In this document: piece by piece, positions 46,455-54,783 of the stretch
Layout of the letters: the number at the start of each line of letters is the position of its first letter
How positions within the stretch are numbered: position 1 is the stretch's first letter
Assembly: GCF_000799715.1 (NCBI RefSeq)
Contig: NZ_JUHG01000019.1
Coordinates: 245,374-309,373 of the forward strand
DNA from: Martinezella rhizogenes
Lineage (GTDB): Bacteria; Pseudomonadota; Alphaproteobacteria; Rhizobiales; Rhizobiaceae
Direction of reading: 5' to 3'
DNA length: 64,000 nt
Notes under the pieces: generated by a model
The model's input: the letters and a program-made list of their open reading frames with translations, nothing else
What the model was told of the DNA's origin: nothing
Databases searched by the model: none
Translations under genes and position numbers: made by a program

Positions 46455-46874
46455 ATGAGAATTCCGGCTCTGGCTTTTGCTTCCGCCCTCATCGCCATAT
46501 CGACGTCCGGATGTGCAACCACCTCTGCAGACGGCGTGGCGGCTGTGAGCCATGATAAGATTGCAAAAAGTGGCCAGCGCGACCGCGTTGGCCACGCTTG
46601 GCACATCAACCCAGATTGCAGTGTAACGCGCCGCCCGACCGTTCGCGTGGTTGAGCCGCCGGCGCATGGCAAGTTGGCGCTCATTGAGGAACAGGAGGTG
46701 TTAGACGAGGCGAAAGGTCGATTTGCCAAATGCAACTCGTTGAAGCTGTCCATGATTGGCTATTATTACCAATCGACTTCGGCCTACATCGGAGCCGATC
46801 GGTTTGTAGTCCGTGTTTCGTTCGGAAACGGGAGCGTCAAAGATAGTATTATCAACATTCAGGTCCAGAAATAG
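46455..46874 (+). CDS. Small lipoprotein, paralogue of the previous gene
   Basis: 139 residues. The signal ends STSGC, a weaker lipobox (Thr at -3). Shared with its neighbour: SADGV against NADGI after the lipid Cys, INPDCSV against LNPDCTL, VRVVEPPAHGKLAL against VRVLQAPKHGKLAI, and AKCNSLK against GKCNSKK, then a similar C-terminal strand pattern. The two are tandem duplicates, diverged. It stands 38 bp before the type I exporter, so it is probably cotranscribed. Function unknown. Confidence 0.72.
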   Translation: MRIPALAFASALIAISTSGCATTSADGVAAVSHDKIAKSGQRDRVGHAWHINPDCSVTRRPTVRVVEPPAHGKLALIEEQEVLDEAKGRFAKCNSLKLSMIGYYYQSTSAYIGADRFVVRVSFGNGSVKDSIINIQVQK

Positions 46875-46912
46875 CTCCGCGGCGCCGCGATTAACGTAGT
46901 CGAGCCGACCAT

Positions 46913-49099
46913 ATGGACCAAACAATCACTATTTCCCCAGATCCGCCTCCGCTCTCTTCCGAGGACGCAGCAAAACGTCCGGATAGCGGTTTGGCGGCGA
47001 TCGCGGCGATTGCTGGCTACTTCCGCATCGCCTCCAATCCCGATGTCCTCGCCCGCGATCTTGCACTGTCAAAGGCGTCCAGACGCAATGATCTCCTACG
47101 CGCAGCGAAGCTCGTCGGATTGAAGGCAAAGCACGTCGAGATCCAGAGCGACGCTCGTCTTACGACGCTTCCCACGCCCGCTATCGCCTGCCTGACCGAC
47201 GGCAACTTCGCCGTCTTCGGCGGAGTAACCCCGGACGGGACCTATCGGGTTATCGATCCGGTCGATTTCTCCAGCCGCAATCTCGGTGCCCATGAGCTGC
47301 TCGCCGAGACGGCCGGGCATTTCATCCTGTTGCAGCGGCGTCTGTCCGGCCCTGGCGGATTCAGCGGCAATTTCGGGTTTCGATGGTTTCTGCCGTCGAT
47401 CTGGCGCTATCGCCATGCCTTCGGTCATGTCCTGCTTGCCTCGCTGATCGTGCAGATCTTCGCGCTCGTCACGCCGCTGTTCTTCCAGGTGGTGGTCGAC
47501 AAGGTTTTGGCCCATCGCAGCTATTCGACGCTGATCGTCCTGGTGGTCGGCCTTGCCGCCGTCGGCCTGTTCGATGTGGTGCTGCAATATCTTCGAACCT
47601 ACGCGTTGTCGCATACGACCAACCGCATCGATGTCGAGCTCGGACGGCGGCTGTTCCGGCATATGCTGAACCTGCCGCTCTCCTATTTCGAGACGCGGGC
47701 AACGGGCCAGACGATCGCCCGCGTTCGGGAGTTGGAAACGATCCGCAATTTCCTGACAGGGCAAGGGCTGTTCTCCGGCCTCGACCTGATCTTTACCGTC
47801 GTCTTCATCTTCGTGCTGTTTTCCTATTCCTCGAAGCTTGCCTGGATCGTCGTCGCATCGATCCCCTTCTATCTGGCGATCGGCTTTCTGGTGCGGCCGT
47901 TTCTGAAGGAGAAGATCGACGAGAAGTTCGAACGGGGCGCCTATAGCCAGCAGCTACTCGTCGAGACCGTCGTCGGCGTCCAGACGCTGAAGGCTTCTGC
48001 CGTCGAGCCGGTCGTCGCAGCGCAATGGGAAGAGCGGCTGGCCGGCTACGTGCAATCCTCCTTTGCCACGACCATGCTGGCCGCCAAGGGCCAGAACGCC
48101 ATCCAGTATGTCAACAAGATCACGTCTGCGGCACTGCTGTTGTTCGGCGCCCAGGCGGTCATCAATGGCGAACTGACAGTGGGAGCGCTGGTAGCCTTCA
48201 ACATGATTGCCGGCCAGGTCTCACAGCCGATCCTGCGCCTGTCGCAGCTCTGGCAGGATTTCCAGCAGGTACAAGTGTCGGTGGCCCGCCTCGCCGACAT
48301 TCTCAATGCTCCACCGGAGCCACGCCCAGAAGTCTCCGTCAGCCTGCCGAAGCCGCGCGGCGCTATCGCCTTCAAGGGTGTGAACTTCCGCTACACCGCC
48401 GATGGCCCAGAAGTGCTGCGCGATATCTCCCTGTCGGTCCGGCCGGGCGAGGTGATCGGCATCGTTGGGCCATCCGGCTCCGGCAAATCCACCCTCACCA
48501 AGCTGGTCCAGCGCTTTTATAGTCCGAACCGCGGCCAGGTCTTCGTCGATGGACAGGATATAGCCCAGGTCGATCCCGCCTGGGTGCGGTCCAATATCGG
48601 CGTCGTGCTGCAGGAGAACATGCTGTTCAACCGGACGATCCACGACAACATCTGTCTGGTCAATCCGTCCATGTCACGCGCCGCCGCCATTCAGATGGCC
48701 CGCCTGTCGGGGGCGGAGGAGTTCATCGCCAAGCTACCGAAAGGCTACGATACGCTGATTGAGGAACGCGGAGCCAACCTTTCGGGTGGCCAGCGTCAAC
48801 GATTGGCGATCGCGCGTGCGCTGGCGACCAATCCGCCGATGCTGATCCTCGACGAGGCGACCAGCGCGCTGGACTACGAGAGCGAGCGCATCATCCTCGC
48901 CAACATGCGCGAGATCGTCAAAGGCAGGACGGTTATCATCATCGCCCACCGCCTGGCGACCGTCAGGCATTGCGACCGCATCATCGGCATGAAGGATGGC
49001 CGTATCGTCGAAGAAGGCACGCATGACACCCTGCTTGCCCGCCCGAACGGCCTCTATGCCCATCTCTGGCAATTGCAGTCTGGGCTCAACCAGCCATGA
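46913..49099 (+). CDS. Type I secretion ABC transporter (HlyB family) with C39-like domain
   Basis: 728 residues. N-terminal C39-like domain at about 20-140, where the catalytic Cys position is Ser (DSGLAAIAAI), so it is the non-peptidase, substrate-docking form seen in HlyB. Membrane domain at about 165-440. Nucleotide domain with Walker A GPSGSGKST near 521, signature LSGGQRQRL near 623 and Walker B MLILDEATSALD near 643. Such exporters move large unfolded proteins with C-terminal signals through HlyD and TolC. The giant protein upstream is the obvious client. Its stop overlaps the adaptor start. Confidence 0.93.
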   Translation: MDQTITISPDPPPLSSEDAAKRPDSGLAAIAAIAGYFRIASNPDVLARDLALSKASRRNDLLRAAKLVGLKAKHVEIQSDARLTTLPTPAIACLTDGNFAVFGGVTPDGTYRVIDPVDFSSRNLGAHELLAETAGHFILLQRRLSGPGGFSGNFGFRWFLPSIWRYRHAFGHVLLASLIVQIFALVTPLFFQVVVDKVLAHRSYSTLIVLVVGLAAVGLFDVVLQYLRTYALSHTTNRIDVELGRRLFRHMLNLPLSYFETRATGQTIARVRELETIRNFLTGQGLFSGLDLIFTVVFIFVLFSYSSKLAWIVVASIPFYLAIGFLVRPFLKEKIDEKFERGAYSQQLLVETVVGVQTLKASAVEPVVAAQWEERLAGYVQSSFATTMLAAKGQNAIQYVNKITSAALLLFGAQAVINGELTVGALVAFNMIAGQVSQPILRLSQLWQDFQQVQVSVARLADILNAPPEPRPEVSVSLPKPRGAIAFKGVNFRYTADGPEVLRDISLSVRPGEVIGIVGPSGSGKSTLTKLVQRFYSPNRGQVFVDGQDIAQVDPAWVRSNIGVVLQENMLFNRTIHDNICLVNPSMSRAAAIQMARLSGAEEFIAKLPKGYDTLIEERGANLSGGQRQRLAIARALATNPPMLILDEATSALDYESERIILANMREIVKGRTVIIIAHRLATVRHCDRIIGMKDGRIVEEGTHDTLLARPNGLYAHLWQLQSGLNQP

Positions 49100-50574
49100 A
49101 CCAGGTGGTCAAGCCCCCGAAACGTCCAGGCAGGCCGCAACGGCGCACGAAGGTCGAGAACGAATTCCTGCCGGCGGCTCTGGAGATCCTCGAGACGCCG
49201 GCTTCTCCGATCCGCACGGCCTTCATCTGGTTCATCGCCGTCGTGGTCGGCAGTACGCTGCTGTGGAGCTATCTCGGCACCTTTGACATCGTTTCGACGG
49301 CACAGGGCAAGATCCAGCCGACGGGACGCGTCAAGGTCATCCAGTCGATCGAGGTCGGCAAGACCAGGTCCATTCCGGTCACCAACGGCTCGCACGTCAA
49401 GGCCGGCGACATTGTCGTTCAGCTCGACGATACCGAGTTTAAGTCGGATGAAGAAGCCATCGTGGTCAATCTCCAGGCCTACCGGGGCGAGATGATCCGT
49501 CGCAAGGCAGTTCTGGCAACCGTCGAGCAGTGGCGAAACCATGGCATATGGGCAATCGGGAAGGCAATTTCTGAAGCTCCGCTGGCCTTCGCAGGCGATA
49601 CGCCGGTCAGCATCCGCGACCGGGAGCAATCTATTTATCGAGCCGACCTGTCGCAGCTTGCGTCCAGCATTACCAATCTTGCCGCACAGCACACTCAGCA
49701 GCAGGCAACCGTCGCCCGACTGCAGCAGACCATGACGGCGCAGAAGAGGCTGGTCGACACTCTCAACGAGCGGGTTGCCATCCGCTCGGCTCTGGTGGAT
49801 CAGTCGGCCGGTTCTAAGTCCGGTGTCATCGATGCGCAGGAGACGAGCCAGAAGGAAGAGGCGACGCTTGCCGAAGAAACTGGCCAGCTCGAAGAGGCCA
49901 AGGCTTCGCTTTCTGTGACATCAAGCGATGGCGAGAAGACGGTTCAAACCTTTGTGGCAGACAATGTCCAGAAGGCCGGCGATGCATCGCGTCAGGCCGA
50001 CGAACTCGACCGGCAATTTGTCAAGGCACGCAATCGGCGAGAAGCCATGACGATCGCCACCCCGATCGATGGCACGGTGCAATCGTCCTCGATCAATACC
50101 GTCGGGCAAGTCGTGACGACTGGCGTCGAGCTCATGCGCATCGTGCCAGAGAATTCGGCGCTGGAGATCGAAGCCTATCTCCCGAACAGCGATATCGGCT
50201 TCGTATCGATCGGACAGACCGCGGTGGTCAAGGTCGAGGCGTTTCCATTCACGCGTTACGGCGTGGTCCATGGCCGTGTGACGGCGGTTGCGACTGACGC
50301 TATCCCTGAACCGGATGCCAATCAGCTCGAGGGTGATCCGACAAAGCAGCTGCAGGCGACCGTGCCGACGACGAATGTACAGCGGGTTCAGAACCTGGTC
50401 TTCCCCGTAACCATCAAGCTCGATAACAGCACTATGAATGTCGACGGCCATTCGGTCCCGCTGTCTGCGGGGATGGCGGCCACCGCCGAGATCAAGACCG
50501 GCAAACGCCGGATCCTGGAATATCTGTTCTCGCCCATCGTCGAGGTCACCTCGCAGTCTATGCAGGAGCGATGA
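49096..50574 (+). CDS. HlyD-family membrane fusion protein of type I secretion
   Basis: 492 residues. A short basic cytoplasmic N-terminus, one membrane segment (FIWFIAVVVGSTLLWSYLG) at about 40-60, the lipoyl-like strands (TAQGKIQPTGRVKVIQSIEV), a long coiled-coil at about 130-330 and the C-terminal beta domain (DGTVQSSSINTVGQVV, SIGQTAVVKVEAFPF). It bridges the ABC exporter to a TolC-type outer-membrane channel, which is not encoded in this window. ATGA overlap with the exporter gene. Confidence 0.92.
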   Translation: MNQVVKPPKRPGRPQRRTKVENEFLPAALEILETPASPIRTAFIWFIAVVVGSTLLWSYLGTFDIVSTAQGKIQPTGRVKVIQSIEVGKTRSIPVTNGSHVKAGDIVVQLDDTEFKSDEEAIVVNLQAYRGEMIRRKAVLATVEQWRNHGIWAIGKAISEAPLAFAGDTPVSIRDREQSIYRADLSQLASSITNLAAQHTQQQATVARLQQTMTAQKRLVDTLNERVAIRSALVDQSAGSKSGVIDAQETSQKEEATLAEETGQLEEAKASLSVTSSDGEKTVQTFVADNVQKAGDASRQADELDRQFVKARNRREAMTIATPIDGTVQSSSINTVGQVVTTGVELMRIVPENSALEIEAYLPNSDIGFVSIGQTAVVKVEAFPFTRYGVVHGRVTAVATDAIPEPDANQLEGDPTKQLQATVPTTNVQRVQNLVFPVTIKLDNSTMNVDGHSVPLSAGMAATAEIKTGKRRILEYLFSPIVEVTSQSMQER

Positions 50575-50602
50575 GGTGCTTTTAAAGAGGTACGTCACCA
50601 AG

Positions 50603-52381
50603 ATGTTTGACCAAGACAGCATTTTGCTCGAGAGCTTCGTTGTGGACGCAAAGGTGCCGCGGAAAACGGAATTCGCCTACGACACGGGTAGGCTGTTATG
50701 GCTAGCCTTTATGGCGCAAGTCATTGCGGCCGCTATTGCAGGTAGCGCATTTCTACCCGATAGGCCTGGGCACCCACACCTGAGCGCAATTTTCTGTTGG
50801 CCACTTGCAGCCCTTATCAGCCTTCTTGGGCTCGCCTTGTTAATCAAGGCAACTCGAGGCAAGCCGGGGCTCATCATATCGCCGGACGGGATCTACACCG
50901 AAACCTATTTCGACGAAACAATACCTTGGCGATCTGTCCGCAATATCCGCAGATATCAGCGTAAACGTACCGATCAAGTGTATGTCGATCTGGATCCAAT
51001 TGTGGCACGAACCTTGACGAGGCGTGGATTTGTGCGCTGGCTACCTAGAGCTTTGCAAGGGCAAGCAACCCCAGCCGTCATTTCCTTGAAGCTGCTTCGG
51101 GCTGATCCAGACTGGATCTATAATCGGTGCCTTGAATTTCTGGCTAAGGATCGTGAGGAGCAATCACTGGCGGACGACGACCACGCTGTAGCCTCCCAGG
51201 CCGACCAGTATGTAGAACCGGTCTTCAGCTTGAAGGGGCACCCGCTCTTCACCTACGGCCTCACCGCCATTCTGATCGTTGTCTATGTCGCGGAGCTTAA
51301 ATTCGGTGTTGTTCCGCCAAACGAGGGTGCACCAAGCACCCAGACGCTATTAGTGCTCGGTGGGACGTTCCGTCAAAGGATCCTGCTGTATGGTGAGTGG
51401 TGGAGATTGGTGACGGCTGCCTTGCTCCATGGCAGTATAATGCATCTCATCTTCAATTGCTTTGCGCTTTGGCGGGCTGGTATCCTGCTGGAACGGCTCA
51501 TCGGTTGGCGCTGGTTTGCCGGGCTCTTTTGCATCAGTGCCATTGGTGGGTCCGTGGCGTCGCTTTTGATCAACCCTTCCAACATGGTTGGCGTGGGCGC
51601 CTCCGGTGGCATCATCGGCCTGTTTGCAGCGGTGGTCGTTGCAAGCTTTCATTTCCCGTCCGGTCCATTGCCATCCATCCTGCGGATAGGAGCAATCCAA
51701 ATCCTGGTACCCTCATTGCTGCCGTTCCTCGCCCAGACGGCCGATGGCATGCAGATCGACTACGCCGCTCATCTGGGGGGAGCACTCGCCGGCGGAGCGG
51801 TTTCTCTGGCCCTGCTTAAGGTTTGGCCACGCCAGCGGTTTCATCCTCGTTTGGGCACGGCGGCTCTCGTTGGCAGCATTGCATTCGCTGTCGTCGCACT
51901 CGGTTCGATTTGGCCCGTCAGCCAGCTCCGCGCTGGCTATATCGCGGATCCATTCGTGCAATATTTTCAGGGGCAATATCAGCTGGCGGCTGACGACTTC
52001 GCAGCAAGGGTAACGCTGAACCCGGAAGCGGCTCCCTATTATCATCTATGGCGCTTCCTCGCCCAGACACGGGGTAATGATAGTCGGGCAGCAACTGACC
52101 TTGGTGTCGAGGCAGGCAAGCTGGATGAAGGCAAATGGCCTTATCCAGTCTATCAGCTTTTCCTTGGAGAGCTGAAACCGGAAGAAGTTACCGCAAAGGC
52201 TACCAATAGCGACAGTCTTTGTGAGGCTATATTCTATATCGGTGAATGGCATCTCTTACGCGGGGAGCCTGTTGAGGCAACTCAAAAGTTCAAAGCCGCC
52301 CTCTTATCCTGCCCGAGCACTTTCATGGAGTATAAGGGCGCAGGGGGTGAGTTAGGTCGGCTTGAAAGACAAAAGACCTGA
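50603..52381 (+). CDS. Rhomboid-family intramembrane protease with N-terminal domain and TPR-like tail
   Basis: 592 residues. An N-terminal domain with two hydrophobic segments (LLWLAFMAQVIAAAIAG and others) and a PH-like stretch (SPDGIYTETYFDETIPW), then a rhomboid core: LHGSIMHLIFN (His/Asn oxyanion), catalytic Ser near 334 in GVGASGG and His near 390 in AHLGG. The tail (QGQYQLAADDFAARVTLNPE, later GEPVEATQKFKAAL) is TPR-like. The start could also be GTG at 50576, which has AGGAG upstream. It is the last gene of the secretion operon, two to 28 bp after hlyD. Processing of the secreted protein or a partner is inferred, not shown. Confidence 0.85.
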   Translation: MFDQDSILLESFVVDAKVPRKTEFAYDTGRLLWLAFMAQVIAAAIAGSAFLPDRPGHPHLSAIFCWPLAALISLLGLALLIKATRGKPGLIISPDGIYTETYFDETIPWRSVRNIRRYQRKRTDQVYVDLDPIVARTLTRRGFVRWLPRALQGQATPAVISLKLLRADPDWIYNRCLEFLAKDREEQSLADDDHAVASQADQYVEPVFSLKGHPLFTYGLTAILIVVYVAELKFGVVPPNEGAPSTQTLLVLGGTFRQRILLYGEWWRLVTAALLHGSIMHLIFNCFALWRAGILLERLIGWRWFAGLFCISAIGGSVASLLINPSNMVGVGASGGIIGLFAAVVVASFHFPSGPLPSILRIGAIQILVPSLLPFLAQTADGMQIDYAAHLGGALAGGAVSLALLKVWPRQRFHPRLGTAALVGSIAFAVVALGSIWPVSQLRAGYIADPFVQYFQGQYQLAADDFAARVTLNPEAAPYYHLWRFLAQTRGNDSRAATDLGVEAGKLDEGKWPYPVYQLFLGELKPEEVTAKATNSDSLCEAIFYIGEWHLLRGEPVEATQKFKAALLSCPSTFMEYKGAGGELGRLERQKT

Positions 52382-52489
52382 GGATCGGACGACGGGTTGG
52401 CGAGTTACGCCGTGATTCGATTGAAGGATGATCTGCGCGGCTGTTTGCATGTACCGATGGTTCGTTTGTCGCCGCATCGCTAATCGGTA

Positions 52490-52653
52490 TTGACGGTCAA
52501 TGCCGTTGATGAGGAGGCCACTGAATTTTGGCGGCGCGGTTTCTCGCCCTTGAGGGATGCCCGCTTGATCCTGATCCGCTCAATGCCGATATTGCTGCTT
52601 GGCTGGCGATAGCCAAGCATGAGCAAAGTTTGTCGAATGCGCGGTTGAATTAA
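52490..52653 (+). pseudogene. GNAT acetyltransferase, frameshifted C-terminal remnant
   Basis: Frame one, from 52490, reads TVNAVDEEATEFWRR and then FSPLRDARLILIRSM. Frame two, from 52588, continues DIAAWLAIAKHEQSL to a TAA at 52651. Together they match the end of GNAT N-acetyltransferases (usually EFWRRRGF...LFRSIADIAASL). An in-frame TAA just upstream at about 52481 and the absence of the acetyl-CoA motif show that the 5' part is lost. It lies in the 438-bp gap between the rhomboid gene and the polyamine ABC operon. The rest of the gap shows nothing. Confidence 0.65.
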
Positions 52654-52819
52654 ATTATGCGTAAGCAATCATAGATTGTGCTTCGTAACTAGAAATTATG
52701 GAACTTTTATCTCTATTCCACCGGCGGCGACCTTGCGCCAACGTCGTTCGGTTCTGTCGCGTCCGCCAGGGTCAGTCGACCAGATGCCTACGGTGTGTCG
52801 TTAGATGGGCCGGCTCTTC

Positions 52820-53602
52820 CTATGTCGCAGCGACGCCGCGTCTCCTGACAAGCAGGATCAATGCGGCAATAAACAGCGTGCTTGCAATAAAAAGGAAAGC
52901 GGCTGCCGCGATTGCCGGGCTGATATTGTCCCGGATCGTCGAGAACATCTGCCGCGCCAGCGTCCGCTGGTTCGGTCCTGCCACGAAGAGGGTCAACACG
53001 ACCTCATCAAGCGAGGTTGCGAAGGCGAGGACGGCGCCTGACAATACGCCGGGCATGGCAAGTGGCAAGGTGACCCGGCGAAACACCACCGAGGGAGATG
53101 CACCAAGACTTGCGGCTGCAAGTTCCACCTTCCGGTCTATGCCGGACAGCGACCCGGTCACGCTGACGATCACGAACGGGATGGAAACAACCGTATGGGC
53201 GATGATGACCGCAAGATAGGTGTTTGCCAGACCGATGTGGGCAATCAGGATCTGCATGCCAATCCCGAGAACGACAGCGGGCACCACCATGGGCAGCATG
53301 AACAGCGTGCGGACCAACCCGCCAATCAACGGCCAGCGGCGACGCAACCCTAGGGAGGCAAGGACCCCGAGAACGGTGGCCAGAATTGTTGTTCCCGCGC
53401 CGATGATCAGGCTGTTGATAATGCCGCGCTGCCATGCCGGCGCCGTGAGCAGTTCGACGAACCAGCGAAGCGAGAACGACGGGATGGGATAGATCAGGAG
53501 CGCGCTGGAGGTGAAGGCCAGCGGCAGAATGACGAGAAGCGGGATGACTAGAAACGCGGCCATCAGGCAAGCGAAAAGGAGCTGGACGATCTTTGCCGGC
53601 AT
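52820..53602 (-). CDS. ABC transporter permease, PotC-like
   Basis: 260 residues with about six membrane spans (LLFACLMAAFLVIPLLVILP at the start) and the coupling motif around EVELAAASLGASPSVVFRRV (here RKVELAAASLGAS). It belongs to the spermidine/putrescine-type importers, with an end ALILLVRRRG. It overlaps the stop of the partner permease and is the last gene of the five-gene minus-strand operon. Confidence 0.9.
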   Translation of the reverse strand: MPAKIVQLLFACLMAAFLVIPLLVILPLAFTSSALLIYPIPSFSLRWFVELLTAPAWQRGIINSLIIGAGTTILATVLGVLASLGLRRRWPLIGGLVRTLFMLPMVVPAVVLGIGMQILIAHIGLANTYLAVIIAHTVVSIPFVIVSVTGSLSGIDRKVELAAASLGASPSVVFRRVTLPLAMPGVLSGAVLAFATSLDEVVLTLFVAGPNQRTLARQMFSTIRDNISPAIAAAAFLFIASTLFIAALILLVRRRGVAAT

Positions 53603-54783
53603 CAGACGTTCCTTTCCCGCGGCGCAACAAGGCGATCGTAGACCGCATAAAGAACGATGGTGACGGCCAGAAGGACGATGCCAAGTGCGCTCGCCATTCC
53701 CCAGTTGCCGGAATTCGAGGCGTGGAAGGCGATGAAGGAGCTGATCATCTGGTCCCCGGCTCCGCCGATCAGCGCCGGCGTGATGTAGTAGCCGATCGCC
53801 GACATGAAAACGAGAAGTGAGCCGGCGGCAATACCATTGAAACTCAGGGGGAGCAGGACGCGCAGGAAGGCTCTGATCGGATGGGCGCCGAGGGAAGCCG
53901 CCGCAGGCATGAGGTTCCGGGGAATTGTCAGCAGCACGCTATAGATCGGCAGAACCATCAGCGGCAACAGCACATGGGTCATCGCGATGATCACACCGCT
54001 GCGGTTGAAGATCAGCGAGAGGGGGGAGGAAATGATGCCGAGTGACATCAGCGCATCGTTGATGAGACCCTTTTCCTGCAGAAGAATGAACCACGCGGCG
54101 GTGCGCACCAGCAGAGATGTCCACAGGGGCAGCAGCACCGCCGCCAGCAGCACCTGCTTTTTCCAGCCGGTGGCAATGGTGATCAGCAGCGCAAAGGGAT
54201 AACCCAGCATCAGGCAGCAGGCCGTCACGACAGCGCAGATCCAGAAGGTTCGTGCAAAGACGGCCCGATTGATCGTATGCTCGGGGGGCTGGGAAATGAT
54301 ATCGCCAGCGTCATTGCGCATCAGATCCACGGATGCGAGGAGATAGCGATCCGTCGTCGGAGAAAGGGCGTCGGTAATTGCCTTCCAGTATTGCGGCTGG
54401 CCCCATTTCCTGTCGAGCGCGATAAGATCGATCGGACCATCCCTCTGTTCCCCTGCGGCCTTGATCGTCTTGCTCATCAGTGTCCGAAAGCCGGGCTGCG
54501 CACTGTTGAGCCGCCGGACCATGTCCCCCATCGCCTGGTCGTCAGTGACGCTGCGAAGATCGGTGACGAATGCCAGCTGCAAGGTGGTGTCCGGTGCCGA
54601 TTTTCCGTCCCAGTCCGCTGCAACTAGCGCGGTTCGGGGTAGAAGGCGCAGCACGGCGTTGTCGGAGACCGACTGCGTGAGGACCATGACAATCGGCCAT
54701 AGGAAAAACAGGCAGATAAACAGCAAAAGCGGCAGGACCAAAAGCACGGGACCGCATCTGCGCAAGACACTTCCGGCCCTCAT
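53602..54783 (-). CDS. ABC transporter permease, PotB-like, with large periplasmic insert
   Basis: 393 residues, longer than a usual PotB (about 280) because of an insert at about 35-165 between membrane span 1 (LLLFICLFFLWPIVMVLTQS) and the core (FWICAVVTACCLMLGYPFAL). Such inserts occur in some polyamine/opine-type permeases. The coupling motif reads PAAASLGAHPIRAFLRVLL. It overlaps the ATP-binding gene before it by four bases. Confidence 0.88.
   Translation of the reverse strand: MRAGSVLRRCGPVLLVLPLLLFICLFFLWPIVMVLTQSVSDNAVLRLLPRTALVAADWDGKSAPDTTLQLAFVTDLRSVTDDQAMGDMVRRLNSAQPGFRTLMSKTIKAAGEQRDGPIDLIALDRKWGQPQYWKAITDALSPTTDRYLLASVDLMRNDAGDIISQPPEHTINRAVFARTFWICAVVTACCLMLGYPFALLITIATGWKKQVLLAAVLLPLWTSLLVRTAAWFILLQEKGLINDALMSLGIISSPLSLIFNRSGVIIAMTHVLLPLMVLPIYSVLLTIPRNLMPAAASLGAHPIRAFLRVLLPLSFNGIAAGSLLVFMSAIGYYITPALIGGAGDQMISSFIAFHASNSGNWGMASALGIVLLAVTIVLYAVYDRLVAPRERNV

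Noticed and set aside
46878..46889. 12-bp palindrome CGCGGCGCCGCG before the exporter gene
   Set aside because: It is a GC-only self-complement expected to occur by chance in GC-rich DNA, and it is too compact to be a convincing stem-loop.
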